Assembly: GCA_041748075.1 (NCBI GenBank)
Contig: JBGTDX010000161.1
Location: 1 to 36,395, forward strand
Direction of reading: 5' to 3'
DNA: 36,395 bases
DNA from: JBGSYJ01 sp041748075
GTDB lineage: Bacteria; Acidobacteriota; Thermoanaerobaculia; Gp7-AA8
The notes beneath the pieces are model-generated. The model made no database searches and was not told the origin of the DNA. It was given only the letters and a program-made list of their open reading frames with translations. Below are positions 15,338-23,473 of this stretch, one piece after another (positions within the stretch are counted from its first letter, which is position 1; each line of letters begins with the position of its first letter). The position numbers and the translations under genes are program-made.

Positions 15338-17098
15338 ATGAGCCGCAATGAGACCGATGTCATCGAGAGTGAGAGCGTCCTGCCCGTCCCCGAGGACGGC
15401 GAAACGCAGCTTTCCCTCTTTTCGAAAGAAGCTCTCTCACGCGTGGAACAGCACGACGCCGCTTGGCGCGCTGAGTTGCACGACCCGATTGCCAGGAAGA
15501 AAGGACCGTGGAAGAAGGACTTCACCACGGTAAGCGGCATGTCGGTGAACCCGCTCGCAACACCGACCGACGTTCGGAATCTCGACTACGACCGCGACCT
15601 GGGACTTCCGGGTGAGTATCCGTTTACGCGTGGCGTGCACCCGACCGGATATCGCGGAAAACTCTGGACCATGCGGCAGTTCGCCGGGTTCGGAACGCCA
15701 CGCCAGTCGAATGAGCGATACAAGTACCTCCTTTCGCAGGGACAGCATGGCCTCTCCATCGCGTTCCATCTGCCGACTCTGTACGGCTACGACTCCGATC
15801 ATCAGGAGAGTCTGGGAGAGGTCGGCAAGTGTGGCGTCGCAGTGGACACGCTTGCCGACATGGAGACGGTGTTCGACGGGATCAACCTCGAGGACGTGAC
15901 CGTTTCCATGACGATCAATTCGACCTCGCCGATCCTGCTTGCGATGTACCTGGTCGTTGCGGAAAAGCAGGGAGCCGATTGGAAGAAAATCTCCGGCACG
16001 CTTCAGAACGACATTCTCAAGGAGTACATCGCCCAGAAGGAGTACATCTTCCCTCCCCGGCCGTCGATGCGGCTGGTTACGGACATTTTCAAGTTCTGTG
16101 CGGAGAGCGTTCCCCGCTACAACTCGATCTCCATCTCGGGATACCACATTCGCGAGGCGGGATCGACGGCGTTGCAGGAGCTGGCGTTCACACTTCGCGA
16201 CGGAATGGAGTACGTCGAGTATGGCATTCGTGCGGGACTCGATGTCGACGAGTTCGCGCCCCGGCTGTCGTTCTTTTTCAACGCGCACAACGACCTTTTC
16301 GAGGAAGTTGCGAAGTTCCGGGCAGCGCGACGCGTCTGGGCGAAGGTCATGCGGGAACGCTTCGGGGCGAAAGATCCCCGATCCTGGATGTGCCGCTTCC
16401 ACACGCAGACAGCCGGCTGTTCCCTTACGGCTCAGCAGCCCTACAACAACGTGGTGCGCGTCACCATCCAGGCGCTGGCTGCCGTTCTCGGAGGGACAAA
16501 TTCTCTCCATACCAACTCACTGGACGAGGCCCTGGCCCTTCCGACCGAGCAGGCCGCGCGCATTGCCCTCAGGACCCAGCAGATCATCGCCCACGAGTCG
16601 GGTGTCATCAACACGACCGACCCTCTCGCCGGATCGTTCTTCGTCGAGGAGCTGACCAACCGGATGGAAGAGGGCTGCTTCGAGTACTTCGACAAGATCG
16701 ATCAGTTCGGTGGGATGGTCGAAGCGATCGAGGCCGGGTTCCCGCAGCGCGAGATCTGGGATGCTTCCTATCAGTACCAGCGCTCAGTTGAGGCAAACGA
16801 GAAGATCACAGTCGGTGTCAACGCCTACCAGCTCGACGTCGAGGAGCCGTACGAGGCTCTCTACATCGATGAGGCGATGGCAGCCGAACAGATCCGCGAT
16901 CTCGAGAAGGTTCGCAGCACCCGGGATGGGAACGCGGTCGCCGAATCGCTCGACAGACTTCGTAAGGCAGCGGCGGAGCCGGACACCAACACGATGCCGT
17001 TCATCATCGACTGCGTCCGGACCTATGCCTCTGTGGGGGAGATCTCAGACGCCCTTCGGGATGTCTTCGGTACGTATCAGGAGCCGGCACTGTTCTGA
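15338..17098 (+). CDS. icmA: Adenosylcobalamin-dependent acyl-CoA mutase large subunit, isobutyryl-CoA mutase-like
   Basis: Large subunit of 586 residues of the methylmalonyl-CoA mutase family, holding the TIM-barrel substrate domain but no B12-binding domain (no DxHxxG). A separate small subunit is therefore needed and is not in the window. Family landmarks: GYRGKLWTMRQFAGFGTPRQSNERYKYLLSQG, GEVGKCGVAVDTLADME, SGYHIREAG, RFHTQTAGCSLTAQQPYNNVVR. The specificity pair is Phe115 (RQF) and Gln233 (IAQKE), spaced by 118 residues exactly like Tyr89/Arg207 of methylmalonyl-CoA mutase and Phe80/Gln198 of isobutyryl-CoA mutase. Phe/Gln is the isobutyryl-CoA mutase pattern. ATG 15338 is preferred to 15320 because CGGAG lies five bases before it. 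Probable role: interconverting isobutyryl- and n-butyryl-CoA in branched-acyl metabolism. Confidence 0.88.
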   Translation: MSRNETDVIESESVLPVPEDGETQLSLFSKEALSRVEQHDAAWRAELHDPIARKKGPWKKDFTTVSGMSVNPLATPTDVRNLDYDRDLGLPGEYPFTRGVHPTGYRGKLWTMRQFAGFGTPRQSNERYKYLLSQGQHGLSIAFHLPTLYGYDSDHQESLGEVGKCGVAVDTLADMETVFDGINLEDVTVSMTINSTSPILLAMYLVVAEKQGADWKKISGTLQNDILKEYIAQKEYIFPPRPSMRLVTDIFKFCAESVPRYNSISISGYHIREAGSTALQELAFTLRDGMEYVEYGIRAGLDVDEFAPRLSFFFNAHNDLFEEVAKFRAARRVWAKVMRERFGAKDPRSWMCRFHTQTAGCSLTAQQPYNNVVRVTIQALAAVLGGTNSLHTNSLDEALALPTEQAARIALRTQQIIAHESGVINTTDPLAGSFFVEELTNRMEEGCFEYFDKIDQFGGMVEAIEAGFPQREIWDASYQYQRSVEANEKITVGVNAYQLDVEEPYEALYIDEAMAAEQIRDLEKVRSTRDGNAVAESLDRLRKAAAEPDTNTMPFIIDCVRTYASVGEISDALRDVFGTYQEPALF

Positions 17099-17182
17099 AC
17101 CCTGAGGTTCGGCCACTCGGGATGCCATCTTTTCACCTCCGGCGCCCTCTTTGCATCATCTCCCCTGCAATCATTTACAATT

Positions 17183-17202
17183 GTCTGATAAACTTTTCAG
17201 AC
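17183..17202 (+). promoter_or_regulatory. Small inverted repeat upstream of ftsK
   Basis: GTCTGA (17183-17188) and TCAGAC (17197-17202) flank an eight-base AT-rich loop, 22 bases before the ftsK ATG and just after a -10-like TACAAT at 17176-17181. No -35 at good spacing. It could be an operator or simply part of the leader hairpin. Confidence 0.3.
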
Positions 17203-17224
17203 CTACGGGGAGAGGGCGGGTGTG

Positions 17225-19717
17225 ATGGAGTTGCTTCAATTCATGAAGAGCCGGCGCGGCGGGGAGATGATCGGCATCATCGTCCTTGCTTGCGGCATCA
17301 TCGTCGGCGCCTCCCTGGCGACCTACCATCCGGGCGATTCGTCCGCTTTCTACACTTCGATGACGGGAGAGGTGTCGAACGCCATCGGCTACTACGGTGC
17401 GACGCTCGCCTGGGTCCTCGTCGGCTTTTTCGGGTTCGGCTGTCTGGTGTTTCCCGGGGCGATGCTCATCGCCGGCTGGAATCGCTTCTGGGGACGTGAA
17501 ATCGAGTACGTCCACACAAAGCTCTTCGGCCTGCTGGTGATTATCGTTTCTCTGCCGCCGGTCCTCTCGCTGCTGTTCGACAAAGTCTGGTACCGCGAGG
17601 CACTTCTGTCTTCGGGCGGATACGTCGGGGAGGAGATCATGAAGGCTGCGTCGGCCAACCTCAATGAGGTCGGCGCGGGGATCGTCTTTGTAACGACGCT
17701 TCTCATCGGAGTCCTGCTTGCGACACGTATCAGCCTCGCCGCGATCTTTCTGAGAATCCGTGAATGGATCATGGCCGCCGGGCAGGCGTTGTCGATCCGG
17801 TGGGCGCGATTCACGGAACGCCGGCGCAAGGAGCAGATGAAGACGTCGGTTGTCCGCAAGCATCTTGATCGCGCCGGAGAATCGAAAGTACGCAAGCCGG
17901 AACTGCGGCTTGTAGATGAGGACTCGGAGGGTATCGTCGCCGGAAGTCTGGTCGTGCGCGAGGTCGCGGGTCTCGGGCGCTTCCAGATCAGGAGAGTCAC
18001 CAAGGCGGACCTCCGCAAGGCTGCAGCGGAGCTGGGAAGTGGGGTCGATCCGTCCGAGCTTTACGACGAGCCGAAGACTGGAAGGAAATCGCCTCCTGAG
18101 TTCTTCGATTTCGAAGATCCGTTCGATGAGCCTGCGGTATCGCCCCTGGCGCGCAGGCGGCAGCAGCCGCCTGCTCCGCCGAGCCGGAAGGTCGCAGACG
18201 TTCCGACAGCGCGTCCGGTTCCCCGCCGTCTTACCTCGGAAAAGCTGCCGTCGCTCGATCTTCTCACCGAAGGGCCGCAACAGGGAGCGATCAACGAAGA
18301 AGTACACCGGAAGTTCCTCGAGATCGGCCGGCTCATCGAAGCGCGTTGTCGCGAGTTCTCGGTCGAGGGCGAAGTCACCGCCTATCATCCAGGTCCGGTC
18401 GTCACCACCTTCGAATTCAAGCCGTCGGCGGGCGTCAAGTACGCACGCGTTGTCAATCTCGGTGACGATCTCGCGCTTGCTCTCAAGGCCGAGTCGATCC
18501 GCATCGAGAGGATCTCCGGATCTTCGACGGTGGGAATCGAGGTACCGAACAAGGTGCGCGAGCTGATCACCCTGCGCGACATCATCGACACGGAACACTT
18601 CGACAAGTCGCCATCGCTCATGACGCTCGCTCTCGGTAAGGATATTCACGGGGAAGCGATCGTGACCGATCTCGCACGGATGCCGCATCTTCTCGTCGCC
18701 GGTGCAACCGGCGCGGGCAAATCGGTCGGTCTGAACTCGATGATCGTTTCGCTGCTTTACAAAGCGCTGCCGACGCAACTCCGTATGCTCATGATCGATC
18801 CGAAGATGGTCGAGCTGAAGATTTACGAGGACATCCCGCACCTGCTTCATCCGATCGTCACGGATCCGAAACTGGCCTCGCACGCGCTGCTCTGGGCGGT
18901 GCAGGAGATGGAGAATCGCTACCGCACTCTGTCCGAATGCGGCGTTCGGAACATCGACCAGTACAATGCGCTCCTGAAAGATCCTGAAGCGCACCGCCGC
19001 GCGCGGAAGGCCGCTCCCGAGGATCAGACGCCGGTTCCGCAACCGCTCGAATACATCGTCATCATCATCGACGAGTTCGCGGATCTCATGATGGTTGCCT
19101 CGAAGGACGTCGAGGACTCCGTGACGCGTCTCGCGCAGAAGGCGCGTGCTGTCGGCATCCATCTCATCATCGCAACGCAGAGACCTTCGGTCGACGTCAT
19201 CACCGGCGTCATCAAGGCCAACTTCCCCTCCCGCATCTCCTATCAGGTTGCCTCGAAGATCGATTCCCGCACGATTCTCGACGCGCAGGGAGCAGAGAAG
19301 CTGCTCGGTAACGGCGACATGCTCTTCCTGCCGCCCGGCACTGCACGAATCCGCCGCATCCACGGCGCTTACGTCACCGAGTCGGAGATTGCCGACATCG
19401 TCGACTTCGTCAAGAAAAATCAGGGCGAGCCCGAATACCGCGAGGAGATTACCCAAACCGTCGAAGAAAAGAGTGGCGTGGACGGCATCGAGTATCTGGA
19501 AGATCCGAAGTACGACGACGCCGTCCGCGTGGTGCTCTCCACCGGGCAGGCCTCGGCATCGTACCTCCAGCGCAGACTGAAACTGGGCTACTCCCGCGCG
19601 GCGCGACTGATCGAGATCATGGAGGCGCACGGCGTGGTGGGCCCGAGCCAGGGCTCAAAACCACGGGAGATCCTGATCCGCTCGGACGACTACCCCTCTG
19701 CGAGAGGAGAAATCTGA
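17225..19717 (+). CDS. ftsK: DNA translocase FtsK/SpoIIIE
   Basis: Septum-anchored DNA pump that clears and aligns chromosome termini at division. About 830 residues: an N-terminal membrane domain with four segments (IGIIVLACGIIVGASLATY, IGYYGATLAWVLVGFFGFGC, LFGLLVIIVSLPPVLSLLF, GIVFVTTLLIGVLLATRISL), a charged linker (roughly 190-350), then the motor with Walker A GATGAGKS (about 493-500), Walker B IVIIIDEFADLM and ATQRPSVDVITGVIKANFPSRI. The C-terminal winged-helix gamma domain (SASYLQRRLKLGYSRAARLIEIMEAHGVVGPS) reads polarity sequences. ATG 17225 is used; GTG 17222 is directly adjacent, and GGGGAGAGGG lies upstream of both. It converges on the permease at 19750. Confidence 0.96.
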   Translation: MELLQFMKSRRGGEMIGIIVLACGIIVGASLATYHPGDSSAFYTSMTGEVSNAIGYYGATLAWVLVGFFGFGCLVFPGAMLIAGWNRFWGREIEYVHTKLFGLLVIIVSLPPVLSLLFDKVWYREALLSSGGYVGEEIMKAASANLNEVGAGIVFVTTLLIGVLLATRISLAAIFLRIREWIMAAGQALSIRWARFTERRRKEQMKTSVVRKHLDRAGESKVRKPELRLVDEDSEGIVAGSLVVREVAGLGRFQIRRVTKADLRKAAAELGSGVDPSELYDEPKTGRKSPPEFFDFEDPFDEPAVSPLARRRQQPPAPPSRKVADVPTARPVPRRLTSEKLPSLDLLTEGPQQGAINEEVHRKFLEIGRLIEARCREFSVEGEVTAYHPGPVVTTFEFKPSAGVKYARVVNLGDDLALALKAESIRIERISGSSTVGIEVPNKVRELITLRDIIDTEHFDKSPSLMTLALGKDIHGEAIVTDLARMPHLLVAGATGAGKSVGLNSMIVSLLYKALPTQLRMLMIDPKMVELKIYEDIPHLLHPIVTDPKLASHALLWAVQEMENRYRTLSECGVRNIDQYNALLKDPEAHRRARKAAPEDQTPVPQPLEYIVIIIDEFADLMMVASKDVEDSVTRLAQKARAVGIHLIIATQRPSVDVITGVIKANFPSRISYQVASKIDSRTILDAQGAEKLLGNGDMLFLPPGTARIRRIHGAYVTESEIADIVDFVKKNQGEPEYREEITQTVEEKSGVDGIEYLEDPKYDDAVRVVLSTGQASASYLQRRLKLGYSRAARLIEIMEAHGVVGPSQGSKPREILIRSDDYPSARGEI

Positions 19718-19718
19718 G

Positions 19719-19750
19719 CTGAAGAATTCTAAATTCTCAATTTTTCAGTC
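19719..19750. terminator. GAATTC-type repeat between convergent ftsK and permease genes
   Basis: The 32-base junction reads GCTGAAGAATTCT, then AAATTCTCAA and TTTTTCAG. CTGAA and TTCAG form outer arms, and a T-run follows in the ftsK direction. GCTGAAGAATTCT is identical to the start of the repeat at 6844. Convergent genes on both sides support a bidirectional terminator. Confidence 0.5.
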
Positions 19751-20988
19751 TACTCGTACCGCAGCGCTTCGATCGGGTTCAATCGCGAGGCCCGAAGCGC
19801 CGGATAGAATCCTGACGCGAGGCCGACCGTCATCGATACCCCCGTTGCGAGGATGATCGAACTGGCGGTAATCACAGTGCTCCAGCCCGCCCATGCTGCG
19901 ATCACCCATGCGAGCATAATTCCGATCGCGATGCCGCTGAGACCACCCAGCACAGAGATCGCAAAGGCTTCCGCGAGGAATTGCAGGCGGATGTCCGCCG
20001 GTCGGGCCCCAACCGCTCGCCGCACGCCGATCTCCCGGGTTCGTTCGAGTACCGAAGCGAGCATGATGTTCATGATCCCGATGCCACCGACGAGCAGCGA
20101 GATGCCCGCGATGGAACCCATGACGAGGTTGAATATCTGCTGGGTTCTCCGGCTCTGTTCCAGAAGAGCCTCAGGCACGATCACTTCGTAGTCGTCCGCG
20201 CCCGCATGCAGACGCTCCAGCAGCGGCGTGATCAGCTGGGCAGTGGCAACCGTCGACTCACCATCTTTGACGCGGACCAGCAACTCGTCCAGCGGGGCCT
20301 CGAGCGGATCACGATCGAACTTGCGCATTGCGGTCGTCACCGGAATATAAATCTCGCGGGCGGTCGAAGCCGCGGGGAGATCGCCGACGCCGAGACCTTC
20401 CCGGATTTCCGAGGCGGCGAGAACCCCGACGATCTCGAGCCAGACATCGTTGACCTTGAGCTCCTGGCCGATGGCAGGCGACAGGCCGAACAGATCGCGG
20501 CGGATTCCGTCGCTGATGACGGCGACCTGTGCGTGCCCGCTCTCATCCATGCGGTCGAAGAGGCGTCCCTCTCGCAGTGGAAGAGCCGTCTCCCGTGATT
20601 GCTGCCATGTTACGCCGATGACCCTGCCCTTGGTCGTGACGCCGTCGGCCATGATTTTGTAAGCGTCGACCTCGACCTGGGGCCGGACCTCGGACACCGC
20701 GGGAATCGCTTCCTTCAGAGCTTCAGCATCGCGGGGCGAGAGTCCCAGAGATTTCTTTCGCAGTTCGGCCCGATCCTCCGGTTTGATGTCTTTCGCGCGG
20801 ACCACGACATTCTCGAGTCCAAGGCGGGCGATCGCCTCGAGTGCCGCTTTCTCAGCGCCCGCGCCGATCGAGAGCATCGCGATGACTGCTCCCACGCCGA
20901 ACACCATGCCGAGCATCGTGAGCGACGTTCGCAGTTTGTGGCGCGAGAGATTTGCCAGTGCGGTGGTTACGGTCTCGCCGGTATTCAT
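19750..20988 (-). CDS. ABC transporter permease, MacB type, without adjacent ATPase
   Basis: Inner-membrane permease of 412 residues with the MacB layout: an N-terminal segment (LRTSLTMLGMVFGVGAVIAMLSIGAG), a periplasmic domain of about 220 residues, and three C-terminal segments around GISLLVGGIGIMNIMLASVLERTREIGVRRAVGAR, ending SRLNPIEALRYE. It is a paralogue of the permease at 5616-6842 with a shared C-terminal signature but a clearly different periplasmic domain. It is the last gene of a four-gene operon and its ATG overlaps the preceding stop as ATGA. No ATP-binding protein is encoded in the operon, so energy must come from an ATPase made elsewhere. Confidence 0.93.
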   Translation of the reverse strand: MNTGETVTTALANLSRHKLRTSLTMLGMVFGVGAVIAMLSIGAGAEKAALEAIARLGLENVVVRAKDIKPEDRAELRKKSLGLSPRDAEALKEAIPAVSEVRPQVEVDAYKIMADGVTTKGRVIGVTWQQSRETALPLREGRLFDRMDESGHAQVAVISDGIRRDLFGLSPAIGQELKVNDVWLEIVGVLAASEIREGLGVGDLPAASTAREIYIPVTTAMRKFDRDPLEAPLDELLVRVKDGESTVATAQLITPLLERLHAGADDYEVIVPEALLEQSRRTQQIFNLVMGSIAGISLLVGGIGIMNIMLASVLERTREIGVRRAVGARPADIRLQFLAEAFAISVLGGLSGIAIGIMLAWVIAAWAGWSTVITASSIILATGVSMTVGLASGFYPALRASRLNPIEALRYE

Positions 20989-22241
20989 GACTCTCGTTTG
21001 CTCTGAGATGCAGTCTCGTCGTCTTCGGACTCCGGTTCCCGCAAAGCGATGACGTCGCCGGCGTTGATGCCCTTCGTCACGATGATCCGTCCTGGCGAAC
21101 TGCTGCCGATTTCAATCACCGCGGGCTGAAAGCTGTTGCCGTCTTTCCGGTAAACGACTTTCTCACCCCGGCGATCGAACACGGCCTGACGGGGAACGGC
21201 GAAGACATCGGATTGCTGTTCGATGTCGAGCACTGCCCGGACCCGTGCGCCCGGCTTCATGATCGCCGTGTCGGTCTTGTCGAGCGTTAGGGTGACGCCG
21301 AAGTACTGAACCGGAACATTGCGTACCCGAGGACGCGCCAGTTTGTCGACCCGAGTGATCACGCCCGCAAAGGACTGGCCGGGCTTCGATTCCACGGTGA
21401 GAGTTCCCTTCTGATCCACGGCGAGTCCTGCCGCGTCGGCTTCGAGAACGAAGACCTCGGCCTGCATGGCGGACACGTCGGGGATCTCGCCCACGGGCTG
21501 GCCGCCGAACACCGTTGAGCCGACTCGTGGGGTTTCTCCTCTCCAGTCCTTCCGAAGAACGAGTATTCCGTCATGGGGAGCGACGATCTCCAGCGACTTG
21601 AGGCCCCTCTCAGCATTGCGAATGCGAATCATTGCCTTCGACGTTTCGATGCCGATCAGCGCGCTTTCGGCGCGGCTGAGGGTTTCGCGGACTTCGAGAG
21701 AATCCTGCGCGTAGGCCCGGCGATGACGGGCGAGATCCTGGTCGATGCCCGATTCGATCGCTTCATAGCGCGAGAAAATCTCGATGTCTTCCATTGTGCG
21801 CTCCTGCGCAGCGCGAAGTTCCTTCTCCGCCTGTTCGGCATCTCGCACGAGATTTCGACGAGTCGCCCCGCTCTCGGCAACACCGGACGCCTGCTTGTTG
21901 CTGGCGATGTCCCGTGCGGACTGGCCGCCCTCGAGCTCCGTTTCGAATTCGGTTGGATCAAAGCGAACGACCACGTCTCCGGCTTTCACGCTGGATCCGT
22001 CGTCCGCGATCCAGCCGATCTTCAAAGGAGGTGTATCGGGCGGAAGGGAAACTTTCGTAGCGGTCTTCGCGACGAGGTTGCCTTCCGCAGTCACACGGCG
22101 CTCGAACTTCACCGGGACGGCAGTGATCGTAGGCATGGTCTCCTCGTCCTGCCGCACCGCACTCGCGACGGCGAGCGATACGCAAAGCAGCGCGAGCGAG
22201 CCGAGAGAAATCCAGAGCCACTGAATACGTCTGCGAGTCAA
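20985..22241 (-). CDS. HlyD/MacA-type periplasmic adaptor (third of three)
   Basis: Membrane fusion protein of 418 residues. An N-terminal anchor (IQWLWISLGSLALLCVSLAVASAV) is followed by a barrel-sandwich half (ATKVSLPPDTPPLKIGWIADDGSSVKAGDVVVRFDPTEFE), a helical hairpin about residues 90-190 (RNLVRDAEQAEKELRAAQERTMEDIEIFSRYEA), the second half APHDGILVLRKDWRGETPRVGSTVF and a beta-barrel with VFVLEADAAGLAVDQ. The C-terminal domain ends in a polar tail. It differs from the two preceding adaptors in anchor and hairpin. Four-base overlaps on both sides show tight translational coupling. Confidence 0.9.
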   Translation of the reverse strand: MTRRRIQWLWISLGSLALLCVSLAVASAVRQDEETMPTITAVPVKFERRVTAEGNLVAKTATKVSLPPDTPPLKIGWIADDGSSVKAGDVVVRFDPTEFETELEGGQSARDIASNKQASGVAESGATRRNLVRDAEQAEKELRAAQERTMEDIEIFSRYEAIESGIDQDLARHRRAYAQDSLEVRETLSRAESALIGIETSKAMIRIRNAERGLKSLEIVAPHDGILVLRKDWRGETPRVGSTVFGGQPVGEIPDVSAMQAEVFVLEADAAGLAVDQKGTLTVESKPGQSFAGVITRVDKLARPRVRNVPVQYFGVTLTLDKTDTAIMKPGARVRAVLDIEQQSDVFAVPRQAVFDRRGEKVVYRKDGNSFQPAVIEIGSSSPGRIIVTKGINAGDVIALREPESEDDETASQSKRES

Positions 22242-23473
22242 GAGCTCACTTCCTCTTTCTCGCTGGAGCGGAGCAGAATACGGTCGCCTTCATCGAGACC
22301 CTCGAGGATTTCCCACGACTCTTCGTTCCGCCTTCCTGCCTTCACCAGCACCTGGTCCATTCCGAACATCGTGCGGCGGCGGACAAAGGGACCGCGCGCT
22401 CCGACTTCAATCGCAGCGGCCGGCACGAGAAGTGTGCCGGGAACCCGCTCGAGCTCCACGGTCCCGCGAAAGCGCATCCCGGGTCGCATCCGCTCGGGGT
22501 CGGTCTCATCGAGTGCGATCTCGATCCGCAGCACTTTGAGTTTCGACTGGGGGGATTGCACCTGCACGATCTTTGCGAGGGACGAGATCTTTCCGGTGAA
22601 TTCGATGTCGGGAAGGGCGTCGAGCTGGATCGTCACGCGCTGTCCGACCGCAACCTTTCCGGCGTCCGATTCATCGACTTCGCCCTTCGCGTACATCTTC
22701 ATGAGGTCTGGAATCTCCACGACCTTTTCGCTCAGCCAGACGGTATCGCCGACTTTCTTTTTTTCGCCGCGCCAACTGCTGAGATGAACGACCGTGCCTT
22801 TACGGGGAGCCGGGACCATCATCTGTGAGATCTGCTGTTTGATCTGTTGCACACGGCTCTCCGCGCTCGCCTGTTTGTTTCGAAGAATCGAGATCTCGGC
22901 CGCGGCCGAACGGTTGAGAGCCTGAATGCGGGCCCGGCGATGCTTCGTCTCGATAGCGGCACGCTCTCTCTCGAGCTCTGCTTTCGCGCGATCATTTCCT
23001 GCCTGAATTTCGTCGGGCGCTTCGAGTTTCAGCTCGGCTTTTCTCAACTTTGCCTCGCTCTCGGCGAGTGCGAGCTCTTCATTCTCGAGCGTCAGGCGGA
23101 GATCAGCCTGACGCTTCTCGATCGACTTCGACGCCTCCGCAGCTTCAGCGGACTTCTGCTCGAGGTCGCGCTGGAGCTCTGTAGTATCGAACCCGATGAC
23201 CGGGCGGCCTCGCTCGATGTCGCTGCCTTCCGGCGCAAGCAGGGAGAGCTTGTACTGCCAGACGTTGGGCAGTCGGGGAGGTCCCAGCTGCGAAGAATCC
23301 AGCGATGCAAGGGTTCCCGTCACATTGACACCGATGATCAGATCGCCGCGCCGGGCTTTGACGAACGTGCCCTTCCGATCGGATACGAGGCCGTGAACTG
23401 CAGAGGCAAGCATCCCGAGCAGCACAACCGCAATGGTCACCGCCCCTATGCGTACAGCGGAGCTCCTGGTCAT
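22238..23473 (-). CDS. HlyD/MacA-type periplasmic adaptor (second of three)
   Basis: Membrane fusion protein of 411 residues. An anchor segment at about residues 8-28 (RIGAVTIAVVLLGMLASAVHG) is followed by VKARRGDLIIGVNVTGTLASLDSSQL and a long coiled coil, about residues 95-205, very rich in Glu/Lys/Ala (including RLTLENEELALAESEAKLRK). The second lipoyl half is MVPAPRKGTVVHLSSWRGEKKKVGDTVWL, then a beta-barrel GEVDESDAGKVAVGQ. The hairpin looks longer than in its neighbours. It overlaps the adaptors before and after by four bases. Confidence 0.9.
   Translation of the reverse strand: MTRSSAVRIGAVTIAVVLLGMLASAVHGLVSDRKGTFVKARRGDLIIGVNVTGTLASLDSSQLGPPRLPNVWQYKLSLLAPEGSDIERGRPVIGFDTTELQRDLEQKSAEAAEASKSIEKRQADLRLTLENEELALAESEAKLRKAELKLEAPDEIQAGNDRAKAELERERAAIETKHRRARIQALNRSAAAEISILRNKQASAESRVQQIKQQISQMMVPAPRKGTVVHLSSWRGEKKKVGDTVWLSEKVVEIPDLMKMYAKGEVDESDAGKVAVGQRVTIQLDALPDIEFTGKISSLAKIVQVQSPQSKLKVLRIEIALDETDPERMRPGMRFRGTVELERVPGTLLVPAAAIEVGARGPFVRRRTMFGMDQVLVKAGRRNEESWEILEGLDEGDRILLRSSEKEEVSS

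Noticed and set aside
17171..19630. 819-codon open frame opposite ftsK
   Set aside because: Antisense shadow of a GC-rich gene; Arg/Asp-rich with no domain, while ftsK has all expected motifs.
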